Shown here piece after piece: positions 7,095 through 16,800 of a stretch of 21,678 nt of DNA (the stretch's first letter is position 1; each line of letters begins with the position of its first letter). The stretch is taken from contig DHHG01000127.1 of the NCBI GenBank assembly GCA_002403175.1, positions 1 to 21,678 of the forward strand, written 5' to 3'. Origin of the DNA: Syntrophaceae bacterium UBA4778. GTDB taxonomy: Bacteria; Desulfobacterota; Syntrophia; Syntrophales; UBA4778. The notes under the pieces were generated by a model. It was not told the DNA's origin and did no database searches. It saw only the letters and a program-made list of their open reading frames with translations. Made by a program: the position numbers and the translations under genes.

Positions 7095-7724
7095 TCAGTT
7101 ACGCAAAAGCCGGTCCAATACAATAGCAGCGGCAGATCTGACGGAAAGGTGGTTGTATCCGTTTTTACCCATTATGGGTTCCAGCCGGAAATCGGCATTT
7201 TCAATTACTTCACTAATGAGCCCCGATCCTGTTCCGAAAAGAATCAAATAGGTTCTTTTATCGTCCGAAAGGATTTCTTTTCGGAGGGATTCGTAGGTAA
7301 TCGTATTCTCTTTAAAGCCAGCACCTGTTGCCACCAGCTTTATGTCCGCATCTTTCTCCTTTTTGATGGAATCTATAACTTCCTGCAGATCACGGGCACA
7401 TATCGTTATATCGAACGCCTTTCGCCTTGATGGATTAAAAACAGCACCGTAACCGCTTTGCCAATGCCTGAGAATTTTACCAACAAGTTCTCGCTGCTCC
7501 ATAATTGGAGTCACAATGTAAAAACGTTCGACTCCGTATGTTTTAGCCGTTCTGGAAATATCGTGTATATCCATATTAGCTACAGATGTGGCAACGACCT
7601 GTCCGGAACGGTTGTAAACGGGGTAATGCAGAACAGCAATATAAATACTAGGAATAGTAAATTCCTTTTTATTCAAGCATTTATTTAGTGCATCATTAAA
7701 GTTATTCTTTAATTTCAGAACCAA
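7095..7724 (-). CDS. SPOUT-superfamily RNA methyltransferase, Tm1570 type
   Basis: Predicted SAM-dependent RNA methyltransferase of the alpha/beta-knot (SPOUT) class, commonly placed just after trmD. Visible features are the family N-terminus [38 protein letters not shown], and the C-terminal knot [41 protein letters not shown]. The RNA target is not known to me. The start is unclear: the frame has no ATG or GTG near the domain. The outermost candidate is the TTG at 7724, which overlaps trmD by 23 bases and has no clear ribosome site. A TTG at 7676 also lacks one. An ATT at 7655 has AAGGA seven bases upstream and would start the protein exactly at the conserved domain. The coordinates give the longest version. 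Confidence 0.9.
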   Translation of the reverse strand: MVLKLKNNFNDALNKCLNKKEFTIPSIYIAVLHYPVYNRSGQVVATSVANMDIHDISRTAKTYGVERFYIVTPIMEQRELVGKILRHWQSGYGAVFNPSRRKAFDITICARDLQEVIDSIKKEKDADIKLVATGAGFKENTITYESLRKEILSDDKRTYLILFGTGSGLISEVIENADFRLEPIMGKNGYNHLSVRSAAAIVLDRLLRN

Positions 7725-8463
7725 TTGGCGTTACCACGGGGTTTCTAAATTCTTCCAACATCTTCTTATCGTTATCGCTTAAATCAGCTTCTGGAAGAAT
7801 ATCAGGCCTACGAAGCAGCGTTCTTTTCAATGCTTGCTTTCTTCGCCAAAGCCCGATTTCGCGATGGTTTCCCGAGAGCAGCACTTCCGGTACTTCCCAG
7901 TTACGATATCTGGCAGGCCTCGTATATTGGGGATATTCTAATAGTCCACCCGAAAAAGAATCATCGGCATGTGACAGCTCATTTCCAAGAACTCCCGGAA
8001 TCAATCTGGAAACAGCATCCACCAAAACCATGGCGCCTAGTTCTCCCCCGGTCAGAACGTAATCACCGATGGAAATCTCTCTGCTGACGAGATGCTCCCG
8101 AACCCTTTCATCAACACCTTCGTAGTGACCACAGATCAGAACCAGCCTTGTATACTGAGCCAATTCTCTTGCAATCTGCTGATTGAATACATTCCCTTGA
8201 GGTGTAAGGAGTATAACCGGAACGCTTTTCGGTAAAAAAAGTGAATCGAGCGCCTTAGCGATCGGTTCTACTTTCATCACCATTCCGCTTCCACCACCGT
8301 AAGGATAGTCATCCGCCATCCTGTGCTTGTCTTCAGCAAAGTCGCGAATGTCTGTAATGTGTATATCTACGATTTGTTTTTCCCGAGCCTTTTTTAAAAG
8401 GCTGGCATTGAAAGGCGATTCGAACATCTCAGGGAAAAGTGACAGAATATCAAAACGCACCAT
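7702..8463 (-). CDS. trmD: tRNA (guanine-37-N1)-methyltransferase
   Basis: Methylates G37 next to the anticodon of tRNAs with a G36, preventing +1 frameshifting. The 253-residue protein opens with [16 protein letters not shown] and has [14 protein letters not shown], the knot stretch [13 protein letters not shown], and [20 protein letters not shown] with LIPGVLG, all diagnostic. The C-terminal domain includes [24 protein letters not shown]. The ATG at 8463 sits directly against GGAGG and six bases after the rimM stop; the adjacent GTG (giving MRFDIL) is the alternative. rpsP-rimM-trmD-rplS is the classic operon. Confidence 0.98.
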   Translation of the reverse strand: MVRFDILSLFPEMFESPFNASLLKKAREKQIVDIHITDIRDFAEDKHRMADDYPYGGGSGMVMKVEPIAKALDSLFLPKSVPVILLTPQGNVFNQQIARELAQYTRLVLICGHYEGVDERVREHLVSREISIGDYVLTGGELGAMVLVDAVSRLIPGVLGNELSHADDSFSGGLLEYPQYTRPARYRNWEVPEVLLSGNHREIGLWRRKQALKRTLLRRPDILPEADLSDNDKKMLEEFRNPVVTPIGSEIKE

Positions 8464-8469
8464 CCTCCA

Positions 8470-8979
8470 TTACATACCTTTCATCAATCGGACAATCATT
8501 CTGCCTTCCCCCAGATCTATATTGATAATTACATCAGATATGGCCGGAAGCAGGATTTCTCTCCCCCCCCCCCGACAGACATATATATCATTGCTGCCGG
8601 TAGGGAAAATGGCATCAATCTCGCCTAGATACTCACCTTCTTCCGTGCTGACCTCAAGCCCTATCAAATCTTTCCAGTAATATTCTCCGTCCGGTAACTG
8701 TTCGAGCCGATCCGAAGGAATAAGTACTTCAAGCCCCACCAGCTTTTCGGCTTCTTCGGACTTTTCCACTCCATCAAATTCGACAATGAATCCTTTTTTA
8801 TCTATTCTGGTTCTTTTTATCTGGAACAGTTTCGATCCTTCTTTTCCTTCTCCAGGACCGAGGTAAACATCTTTGAGCTTTTCAATAACCTCGTTTGACT
8901 CCAAATAAGAGCTAACCTTTACGGCACCTTTCAGACCATGAATTTTAACGATCTTACCCAATGCCAAAAGGTCTTTCAC
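8470..8979 (-). CDS. rimM: Ribosome maturation factor RimM
   Basis: Binds S19 and assists late assembly of the 30S head. The 169-residue reading starts at a GTG at 8979, one base after the khpA stop; it gives MKDLLALGKIVKIHGLKGAV, the normal N-terminus. A longer frame to 9033 would overlap khpA by 53 bases and adds an unusual basic tail, so I rejected it. The N-terminal RimM barrel is followed by a PRC-barrel (YYWKDLIGLEV, GEIDAIFPTGSNDIYV, EILLPAI). Residues R136-G-G-G-R140 are encoded by an uninterrupted run of 11 G (8563-8573 on the plus strand as C), a potential slippage site. The gene is intact in this sequence. Confidence 0.97.
   Translation of the reverse strand: MKDLLALGKIVKIHGLKGAVKVSSYLESNEVIEKLKDVYLGPGEGKEGSKLFQIKRTRIDKKGFIVEFDGVEKSEEAEKLVGLEVLIPSDRLEQLPDGEYYWKDLIGLEVSTEEGEYLGEIDAIFPTGSNDIYVCRGGGREILLPAISDVIINIDLGEGRMIVRLMKGM
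8563..8573 (-). repeat. 11-base homopolymeric G tract inside rimM
   Basis: Eleven consecutive C on the plus strand read as G in the coding strand of rimM, encoding R-G-G-G-R. It is the longest G/C homopolymer I noticed in the window. A change of one base would frameshift the last 30 or so codons. Confidence 0.9.
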
Positions 8980-8980
8980 C

Positions 8981-9211
8981 TTACTCAATAATCTCCAGAA
9001 CGGCTCTTTTTTTGACTTTGGCCGAGGCTGCACTCAGGATAGTTCTCATTGCCTTCGCTGTCTTACCCTGTTTTCCAATCACCTTGCCCAAGTCCTCTTT
9101 TGAAACTCTCAATTCGATGACAGAGGTCTGCTCTCCTTGTACTTCGGACACATCCACTTCATCAGGACTATCAACCAAAGCTTCAGCGATGTACTTGATC
9201 AGTTCTTTCAT
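8981..9211 (-). CDS. khpA: KH-domain RNA-binding protein KhpA
   Basis: 76-residue single KH-domain protein (YlqC/KhpA family). The ATG at 9211 is preceded by GGAGG eight bases upstream and gives [19 protein letters not shown], the standard start. The RNA-binding GxxG loop is GKQG at residues 46-49, in the stretch [19 protein letters not shown]. In other bacteria KhpA partners KhpB/Jag and affects cell-wall synthesis and translation; no khpB is in this window. It sits between rpsP and rimM as in many bacteria, one base from the rimM start. Confidence 0.95.
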   Translation of the reverse strand: MKELIKYIAEALVDSPDEVDVSEVQGEQTSVIELRVSKEDLGKVIGKQGKTAKAMRTILSAASAKVKKRAVLEIIE

Positions 9212-9284
9212 AGCAACAACCTCCACACGTTTTTATAAGTTCATTTTTCTCAAAAAAAGAAACCTAAAAAAACTACAAGGCTGT

Positions 9285-9545
9285 CTAAGCTTCCTGCTTT
9301 TTAGCGGAAACTCCTGATTTTTCAAGGAGATGAGATACTGTCAGGGTGGGAACTGCTCCTTTTGAGAGCCATTCTATCATACGATCTTTTTTAATACTGA
9401 TTACAGCCGGATCTTGCTTGGGATCGTAATTTCCCAAAATCTCGATGAATCTCCCATCTCTTGGCGATCTCGATTCCGCAACAATAATTCTATAAAAAGG
9501 TTTCTTTTTTGTACCCATTCGGGTCAATCTAATCTTCAGAGCCAT
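9285..9545 (-). CDS. rpsP: 30S ribosomal protein S16
   Basis: 86 residues beginning [20 protein letters not shown] at the ATG at 9545, the invariant S16 start. A longer frame to 9590 adds a non-conserved N-terminus. [34 protein letters not shown] and the lysine-rich end confirm the family. GGGAGG lies about 14 bases upstream, with a second purine block closer. It follows ffh by 58 bases; the ffh-rpsP pair is common. Confidence 0.98.
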   Translation of the reverse strand: MALKIRLTRMGTKKKPFYRIIVAESRSPRDGRFIEILGNYDPKQDPAVISIKKDRMIEWLSKGAVPTLTVSHLLEKSGVSAKKQEA

Positions 9546-9603
9546 TCTTCCGTTAAACACCTCCCATGTTTTTTTTGAAAAATTTATCACATAATTTTTG
9601 TCA

Positions 9604-10935
9604 TTAAAAGGGGAAATTACCTTTCCGAAATGCTTTCATGCCCCCTTTGGACATCTTTTTCATCATTTTTTTCATTTCAGAATAATTCTTTAATAGTCTG
9701 TTGACATCCTGAACTGACGTGCCACTTCCTTTTGATATCCTTTTTCTTCTCTGCCCATCAATAATTAAATAATTTCGCCTCTCTTTCATTGTCATCGAGT
9801 CGATAATCGCAGCCGTTCTGACGAGTTCCGATTCATCAAGATCGGCATTTTTTAGAGCTTTTATTTTTCTGAACCCTGGAATCATGGAAAGGATGTCCTT
9901 TAAAGACCCCATTTTTCGGATCTTGCCCAGCTGATCCCGAAAATCCTCCAAGGTGAAATCGTCTTTTCTGATTTTTTTCTCAAGCTCGCGAGCCGTTTTC
10001 TCATCAATGGAGGCCTGGGCCTTTTCCACAAGGGTCAGAATGTCACCCATTCCGAGTATTCTCGATGCCATCCGTTCGGAATGAAATACTTCAAGAGCAT
10101 CCAGTTTCTCTCCGATGCCGATGTACTTAATCGGCTTTCCAGTTACCTCTCGGAGAGAAAGGGCAGCACCGCCTCGGGCATCACCATCCATTTTTGTCAG
10201 GATAACACCATCTATGCCAAGAAGCTCGTTAAATTTTTCCGCTACGGACACGGCATCTTGCCCTGTCATTGCATCAGCAGTCAGTATAATCTCGGAAGGA
10301 TTGACAGCGGCCTTTATTCTTTTGAGCTCATCCATCATCTCCTGATCAATGTGTAACCGACCGGCTGTATCAATGATAATTGTATCGTAACCACCGGAAC
10401 CTGCCTCTTTTATCGCTTCTGAACACCGATTTAAAGGATCGCGCAAATCCTGCCGGTCAAAAATACCGGCCCCAATCTCTTTAGCTAGTATTTTTAATTG
10501 TTCCATTGCGGCAGGCCGATACACATCGACTGAAACCAGATAAACGCGTCTTTTCATACCCATTAACAGTCGGGCCAGTTTGGCTGCCGTGGTCGTTTTC
10601 CCACACCCCTGGAGCCCTACCAGCATGACAGGAGCAGGAAAACGTCCCGACAATCGCAGGTGACTGGTTCCTCCCCCCATCAATTCTACAAGTCTGTCGT
10701 TGACAATTTTAACAATCTGCTGACCGGGGCTTAAGGATTCGAGTACTTCCTGGCCTACTGCGCGAACACGGATATCCTCGACAAATTTTTTGACCACTCT
10801 GAAATTTACATCCGCTTCCAACAGCGCCATTCGGATATCTTTCAGGGCCGCATTGACATTCTCCTCATCAAGACGTCCGCGTCCCTTCAGCTTTTTAAAT
10901 ATTCCGTCTAATTTTTCAGATAAACTTTCGAACAT
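9604..10935 (-). CDS. ffh: Signal recognition particle protein Ffh
   Basis: SRP54-type GTPase that binds signal sequences of nascent membrane proteins with 4.5S RNA and delivers ribosomes to FtsY. The 443-residue protein has the N domain (1-90), the G domain with P-loop [10 protein letters not shown] (107-116), [19 protein letters not shown] and [10 protein letters not shown], then a methionine-rich M domain whose RNA-binding helix-turn-helix includes [16 protein letters not shown]. It ends with [11 protein letters not shown]. The ATG at 10935 has AAGGA five bases upstream. The 97 bases before it show no clear promoter, so it may be read from argS or from a weak local start. Confidence 0.98.
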   Translation of the reverse strand: MFESLSEKLDGIFKKLKGRGRLDEENVNAALKDIRMALLEADVNFRVVKKFVEDIRVRAVGQEVLESLSPGQQIVKIVNDRLVELMGGGTSHLRLSGRFPAPVMLVGLQGCGKTTTAAKLARLLMGMKRRVYLVSVDVYRPAAMEQLKILAKEIGAGIFDRQDLRDPLNRCSEAIKEAGSGGYDTIIIDTAGRLHIDQEMMDELKRIKAAVNPSEIILTADAMTGQDAVSVAEKFNELLGIDGVILTKMDGDARGGAALSLREVTGKPIKYIGIGEKLDALEVFHSERMASRILGMGDILTLVEKAQASIDEKTARELEKKIRKDDFTLEDFRDQLGKIRKMGSLKDILSMIPGFRKIKALKNADLDESELVRTAAIIDSMTMKERRNYLIIDGQRRKRISKGSGTSVQDVNRLLKNYSEMKKMMKKMSKGGMKAFRKGNFPF

Positions 10936-11032
10936 AAAATTCCTTTTCAGAAAATCCAGATTACAATGAGACCAGAAGAGGATCGTTTTGTTTTCGTTTT
11001 ACAAAAAAAGTAGAACCCCTTCAGTTATTGTA

Positions 11033-11749
11033 TTATTTTCCAAGGACAAGGCACTTAAGTTGAGTTTTTTTCTCGACCGCTGATGCCATCTTAGCAGCAT
11101 CTTCACGTTTTTCAAAGCCGACCAGTTTCACCCTGTATAGATTACTTCCGTCTTTGGCTTTCCTCAAATCCAAATCTGAACGGTAACCCAATTTTTGCAG
11201 TCGTTTTCGAATCTCTTCAGCCTTGGTTTTATCCTTTAAAGAAATTACCTGAATGAAGAAATTACCTTTTTTGAGCTTCTCTTTCTCTACTTTCTTTGTT
11301 TTTTCCGGAACTTCCTTCAATTTCTCTTTAGCGGAGTTATCCTGAGCCGGTTCAATCTTTTCCATGCGGTGGTTCGAAACCAGGTCATTGCGTTGTGTTT
11401 TTTTGCCTCCGAGAGTATCATAAAAGGTCAGATCCGTTTCCCCTTTATCCTTTGGCGTCTCAGCAGAGGCTGGATCTTCAGAGTTTTCGGGGGGAATTTC
11501 CTCTTTCTTTATATTCGACACAGCATTATTGTTGGCTGCAACCGGCACACTGGATGGGATTGCAACGCTCTTTTTTACAAACCCAGGCAGGCCCTCCATT
11601 GCCTTTTCCGGATAGGTATCTATATCTTTACCAACCGTAACCCCAATATGAAAGGCCGCAAAAACCAAACCTGCAAAACCAAGAATAAAACAGGCCAGGC
11701 CCAACTTTCCTATCTTGAGATTGAATGATTTGTTCTCCCCTGAAAACAT
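11033..11749 (-). CDS. Inner-membrane protein with C-terminal SPOR domain
   Basis: 238 residues: a short cytoplasmic N-terminus, one transmembrane helix (LGLACFILGFAGLVFAAF, about 17-34), a long charged and proline-rich periplasmic linker (about 60-160), and a SPOR domain (about 165-238: FFIQVISLKDKTKAEEIRKR, YRVKLVGFEKREDAAKM). SPOR domains bind glycan strands lacking stem peptides and bring proteins to the division septum, so a role near the septum is likely. GGAGAT lies six bases before the ATG at 11749. The gene follows argS by 36 bases; an argS-SPOR pair is common in deltaproteobacteria. It resembles FtsN in layout only. Confidence 0.88.
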   Translation of the reverse strand: MFSGENKSFNLKIGKLGLACFILGFAGLVFAAFHIGVTVGKDIDTYPEKAMEGLPGFVKKSVAIPSSVPVAANNNAVSNIKKEEIPPENSEDPASAETPKDKGETDLTFYDTLGGKKTQRNDLVSNHRMEKIEPAQDNSAKEKLKEVPEKTKKVEKEKLKKGNFFIQVISLKDKTKAEEIRKRLQKLGYRSDLDLRKAKDGSNLYRVKLVGFEKREDAAKMASAVEKKTQLKCLVLGK

Positions 11750-11785
11750 TATTTCATCTCCTATGGCCTGGCACCTGCAACGCGC

Positions 11786-13453
11786 CTACATCTTCTCCGG
11801 TGCCTTCACTCCCAATATACCGAGCCCCCCTCTCAGCACAATGCCGATGCAATGAAGCAGAAAAAGCCTTGCATTGCTCAGATCGATTTCTTCGGAAACC
11901 ACTCTGTTTTTATTATAGTAGCTATGAAAAATAGAGGCAAGCTCATTGAGATAAAAAGTGAACCTGTGCGGCTCAAGTGTTCTTGCACTTTGCTCTAAAA
12001 TCTCCGGATACCTTGTTATGGTTTTGATCAAAGATAGTTCTTCTTGTATGGTCAGAAGATTCAAATTAACGGCAGAGAAATCCGGAACCGCCATTCCACG
12101 TTCGGCTGCAGTTCTTATTATGCTGCAAATTCTGGCATGTGCATACTGAACATAATAGACAGGATTTTCGTTCGATTGCCTTTTAGCCAAATCCAGATCA
12201 AAATCGAGGTGACTATCCGATCTCCTCATGAGAAAATTATAACGGGCAGCATCTTTTCCAACTTCATCCACAACTTCCCGCAAGGTGACGAATTCACCCG
12301 CCCTGGTTGACATCGCGACTGGCTTTCCTTCGCGTAAAAGACTAACCAACTGAACCAGAATAATTTTCAGGATCTCTGGATTCCCTCCCACGGACTGAAT
12401 AGCCGCTTTCACCCTTGGAATATACCCATGATGATCGGCCCCCCAGATATCAACAAGCATATCGAAACCGCGTTCCAGCTTGTTTTTATGATAGGCTATA
12501 TCTGCCGCAAAGTAAGTGGGCTCCCCGTTTTCTCTGATAACGACCCGATCCTTTTCATCACCGAAATCGGTTGATTTGAACCAGAGCGTATCACCTTCCC
12601 GATAAACATAACCCTTTTTCTCCAGTTCCTCCAATAGACCGATAACGCCATTATTTTTGTATAATTCCCCCTCACTGAAATAATGATCAAATAAAACGCC
12701 GAAAGACGCGAGGTCCTCCTTAATCCCGTCCATAATGGAATCGGCAGCATATTTCGTGAAAAAGCCGACGGCTTCCTTTTCATTCTTATCCAGATAGATC
12801 CTGCCCTCTTTTTCCAGGATCTCCCGTGCAAGATCATAAATGTATTCTCCTTTGTAATGGTCAACCGGGAATTCCGCGCTGCCACCGCAAAGTTCCTTGT
12901 ACCGGTAAAGGACCGATCTGCCCAGGGTGTTCATCTGCTTCCCGACATCATTGATATAATACTCTTTGGAAACAGTGAATCCGGTTGCCCTCAGAATATT
13001 CGCGATTACATCTCCTATAACAGCTCCCCTGGCATGCCCGATATGCAACGGTCCGGTCGGATTGGCGCTCACGAACTCGACCTGAACGTTCATGCCGACG
13101 CCTATATCGGATTTTCCGTATCCTTCTCCGGCTTGCGATATCTCTTTCAGAAGGCCTGCCCATATGTGATCGTGAATGAAAAAATTCAGAAAGCCAGGCC
13201 CGGCAATTTCCACTTTTTTTAAAATATGATCCGAATCGGAAATATGATTAACAATGACCTCAGCGATCCTCCTCGGTTTATCCTTGACAATGGAAGCAAG
13301 CACCATGGCCAGATTCGATGCATAATCACCGAATGACGGATCTCTGGTATTCTCAAGATCGATACTCCCCTGAAAATTTTGGAGGGGAAGAATATTTTTT
13401 TCAGAGCAGGTTTTGATCGCATCCTGCAATAATCGAATCATTTGTTTCTTCAC
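11786..13453 (-). CDS. argS: Arginyl-tRNA synthetase
   Basis: Class I synthetase charging tRNA-Arg. The 555 residues include the N-terminal additional domain (1-110, with [16 protein letters not shown]), the catalytic fold with [19 protein letters not shown] (HIGH at 137-140), [13 protein letters not shown], and the KMSKS counterpart [11 protein letters not shown]. The C-terminal DALR anticodon-binding domain ends in [11 protein letters not shown], the usual terminus. A GTG at 13453 has AGGA six bases upstream; an ATG four codons later is the alternative. A strong terminator upstream (13574-13605) isolates argS from the pilus side, so a promoter must lie within 13454-13573, but I could not pick one with confidence. 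Confidence 0.98.
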   Translation of the reverse strand: MKKQMIRLLQDAIKTCSEKNILPLQNFQGSIDLENTRDPSFGDYASNLAMVLASIVKDKPRRIAEVIVNHISDSDHILKKVEIAGPGFLNFFIHDHIWAGLLKEISQAGEGYGKSDIGVGMNVQVEFVSANPTGPLHIGHARGAVIGDVIANILRATGFTVSKEYYINDVGKQMNTLGRSVLYRYKELCGGSAEFPVDHYKGEYIYDLAREILEKEGRIYLDKNEKEAVGFFTKYAADSIMDGIKEDLASFGVLFDHYFSEGELYKNNGVIGLLEELEKKGYVYREGDTLWFKSTDFGDEKDRVVIRENGEPTYFAADIAYHKNKLERGFDMLVDIWGADHHGYIPRVKAAIQSVGGNPEILKIILVQLVSLLREGKPVAMSTRAGEFVTLREVVDEVGKDAARYNFLMRRSDSHLDFDLDLAKRQSNENPVYYVQYAHARICSIIRTAAERGMAVPDFSAVNLNLLTIQEELSLIKTITRYPEILEQSARTLEPHRFTFYLNELASIFHSYYNKNRVVSEEIDLSNARLFLLHCIGIVLRGGLGILGVKAPEKM

Positions 13454-13573
13454 GGCATTTCCTGTACTGGGTTTAAAAAAGTGAGCCGGTTATAACACAG
13501 TTGAAAATTTTGATCACCTCAATTCGAACTCATATCGAATTTCGGGTAAATTATTCACAAACTCCGAAATATA

Positions 13574-13605
13574 AAAAAAGTTGGCTCTAAAAAGCCAACT
13601 TTTTT
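13574..13605. terminator. Strong bidirectional Rho-independent terminator
   Basis: A perfect 13-bp stem: AAAAAAGTTGGCT (13574-13586) and AGCCAACTTTTTT (13593-13605), six-base loop CTAAAA. T runs follow on both strands (TTTTTTT on the minus strand). It ends transcription from the pilus and cysteine-protein side 31 bases past that gene's stop and separates it from argS. Confidence 0.93.
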
Positions 13606-13635
13606 GAAAGCCTCTGTATTCGAGAACACACCTGA

Positions 13636-13785
13636 TTATTTTTCGGCGTCCTCTTCCTTAATTGCCAAATCCCTGGAAAAGTCCGGGCAATAAACATTGC
13701 CCAGAGAATCTGTTTTTATACTGAACCGTTTTGCGCAAGTTTCCCGCCAAGCGCAGATTGCGCAATATCTTTTATCATTACCCAT
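13636..13785 (-). CDS. Small four-cysteine protein, probable metal binder
   Basis: A 49-residue protein that I translated from the ATG at 13785; GGAGAG lies nine bases upstream. Cysteines are at 8, 11, 17 and 33, in the pattern C-x2-C-x5-C-x15-C: YCAICAWRETCAKRF, then YCPDFSRDLAIK. The spacing suggests a zinc ribbon or small iron-sulfur site. I recall short deltaproteobacterial proteins with the same CAICAWRETC and CPD(F/Y)SRD elements, but no known function. A promoter candidate with perfect TTGACA lies about 50 bases upstream and a perfect terminator directly downstream, so it looks like an independent one-gene transcript. It also lies 105 bases past pilY1, so pilus read-through is possible. 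Confidence 0.82.
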   Translation of the reverse strand: MGNDKRYCAICAWRETCAKRFSIKTDSLGNVYCPDFSRDLAIKEEDAEK

Positions 13786-13836
13786 GGTCGAGTTCTCTCC
13801 ATTAACCTAAGATAAGCTTTCTATCGCCTGTCGGTA

Positions 13837-13866
13837 TTTCTATTTCTTTTTGAGGCCATATGTCAA
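13837..13866 (-). promoter_or_regulatory. Promoter candidate for the small cysteine protein
   Basis: On the minus strand TTGACA (plus-strand 13861-13866) and TAGAAA (13837-13842) are 18 bases apart. The -35 is consensus and the -10 matches four of six. It begins just after the pilY1 stop codon and points to the four-cysteine gene. Confidence 0.48.
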
Positions 13867-13890
13867 GAAATTTCGTCCGAACGGCTGAAT

Positions 13891-16800
13891 TTACTGGAGC
13901 CGTCTGTCTTTCCAGTAAAGAATGTTTGTCATACTGTTTATATCATATCCAAGTGTACTGCTGCATGCCCCGCCTGAGGTGCAGGTATATTGAACCGGAT
14001 TGACATAGCCGTTCCCACCTGTGCCACTTCCACCTGTACCGCCTGTACCGCTTACTGTGAAAAACATATTTGTCCCGCCATAAGGATTATGGGACAAAAC
14101 AGGCGTGGTGCCCATGCCGGTTCCAATTCCGGTGCTCCTCTCACCTCCTGAAAAGAGTCCTCCGCCGGTCGTATATTTTACGGCAAATATGCTTGCAGAT
14201 CCCTCTCGACTGCATACATTTGCGCTTTGATTGGGAGTGTAAGTTGTGAAGTAAACAACTCCATTAAAGACAACCGGATCGGCCAACATCTTTTCACCAG
14301 ATCCGGAAAAGTTGAAGTACCATCCCTTTTTAGTAGATGCGGGGTCGAACACACCCATTGTAATATTATCGAGATCGCTTATCTCATAAGTGCTTGTCCT
14401 GTCATTGTCCTTAACGGCATAGAATTTTTCCTGGGCATTGGCCGCAGTCGGATCCATCTTATCTCCTGTTCCCCAGTAAACCCAGAAGTTGCCGACCGTA
14501 TCGAATGCGGCAGCCGGCTTTGTATAGATCGGCCTCAAGTCCTGGGCGGATGCTTTGAACAAGCGCCCCCCCGACCAATTGGAAATCCCGCAAGTGTCGT
14601 TGGGATCATGCGAACAGAACTTGAATCGCCACATATTCGCGCCTAGATCGCCTACATAGGCCGTATCGATGAAACCATCATTGTCTCTATCGACGATGGC
14701 CGCGGGCGCGGGGATGCTCTTGTCCATAGTGGCACCGCTCTCATATCCCGTGCTGCCGTATGTATAGCTCCATATGATATTTCCGTTATTGAGATCGACC
14801 ACCAAAAAGGCTTTTCCTTTTAAATTTGAGCACCCGGATCCGGAGCCGCAATCTCCCGAATATCCTGCTCCGACAAAACCAACCCAACGTTCATTCGCCC
14901 CATCCTTAATTCGTCCGATCTTCATATTGTTCCAGGGATCTCCCAGATATGGCGCCTGTGAAGCCGTAGGCTCAAGACGCCATTTGAATACCGGGTTTGT
15001 AGTATCAGTAACATCGAGAGCATAAATGCCGCAATAATGCGGATAGTCATCAGCATCATAGTTATCACTGAATCCTGTTTCACAGTTAGGAGAAGAACTC
15101 CATAGGGTAGTTCCCCCTCCCCTTCCTTCACCGAGCACCAGTATCGTTTTCCATTCAGATTCCTGCTTCGTCCGGCCTGATCCCGTCCCGGTCCATATAT
15201 CCCATACTGCAAGGGATCCATCAACATAGGTATTGTGCGTCAATAAGGTCGGATGGGTCGCATGGGCCATGTTCTGCAATCTGGGGAGCAGATTGGGCGG
15301 GACAAAACTCCAGACCTCATCCATATCGGACGTTCGGAAAGCATGCAGTTGCGCATCATTGGCTGCGGCAAAAATGACCCGGGTCCGGTTTCTTTTACTC
15401 TCCTTGAATTGATCATACCCCTTTACGGTACCGGTATCTCTTCTGTCGAAAAAATATGGAGACGGTGCTCCGACGGTAATAGGATTCGATCGGAAGATAT
15501 CACCCAGTTTCCAGTTTTCGATATTGTAAGTCGAATCTCCCCGAATAAAACCAATAACAGAATTCTCCACTGTTGAACTGACCCCAAGCAAACCGGCAAC
15601 ATTGGTTTGATTGAAGTCTATCAACACTGAATTATCAGTATTGGCAGTAAGTGTGGTTTTAATCGCTCTACTTGCGGCAGACTTGCTCTGCAAAACCGTT
15701 CCAGCATCAATGAGCATATTGCCTATGGAGCCATCATTGTTTATTTGATATTTTTTCAGATGCCCATGCCAGAAAGGTTCATTATTGACCGGTTCAAAAG
15801 AGCCCTCGTAGAGATAATTCTCATCCGTGGTACGATTCGACTGAACGGATACCTGACTAAAGGAATAATTGGATTCCCGGATGATGCTGATGGCCGTCTT
15901 TAATGACTGGCTCAGTTCCGTTGCATTTGACGCAAGAAAGGCATATCCTGAGAGGGACGTGTTTCCCGGATCGTTCGCGGCCGCAAAATAATTCGGAGAT
16001 GTTCCAATGAGCGAAGAAGTTTCTGTATAACAGCTCGTCACTCCTGAAGGATACAAATTGGTCCCTGAGAGTAAATAACCGGATGTACTCCCGGAATTGG
16101 CGATGTTGGGATTGTCGGTTCCGCCATAATATGCCATCCAGTTCAGGGTTTTTTCCAGATAATCCGGCATCGACGACCCGAAGCCGATAACGAAAACCTT
16201 ATAACCCGCATCCGACATTGCCTTCACCTTTGCAACCGATTCCCTCCTGCGTTTATACATATCAGTTTGCGTTTCAGTTCCATTCCCATTGCAGGCAAAT
16301 GTGTCGGCCCCGTCTGATATGAGGATCACAAACTTCTGCCGACAGGAAGCGGAATTATCGGAAGCCTTATGCGCATCCAGATAGAGCTTGGCCTCGCCGA
16401 GCGATGAAGCCAAGGGGGTACCGCCATTGGCGGACTCACCATTAACGCAATTTGATGTTGATGATCCGCTCGTTATTGAACAGCTGGTGGCGCTATTGCA
16501 ATAAATTCTGCTGTATTTTGTTCCAATTCCCCAGATCAATTTATTGCTACCGCTGCTGTAACTCCCGCCGGTATCGTCCGAAGATGCATCGTAAAAACGC
16601 ATATAACCAATGCGCACATTTAGACTTGTTTCATCGGAACCGTCGATCGTACCGTTTCCATTTTCGTCCAGCAACTTGAAAATGGCCCGTTTGGCAATCT
16701 CACGCCGACTACAGTTTGTATTATGACCTGTGCCGGATGAACCGTAGAATGGACCTGAGCAGGTTGAATCCCCGTACACGCTCGATCCACCCGCTGGATT

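Noticed and set aside
8980..9033. Longer RimM N-terminus
   Set aside because: It overlaps khpA and is not RimM-like; the GTG at 8979 gives the conserved start.
14005..14050. Repeat-like CCACCTGTACC units as a possible CRISPR or tandem array
   Set aside because: They encode the Gly-Thr-rich linker of PilY1; there are no spacers and the units are short and in frame.
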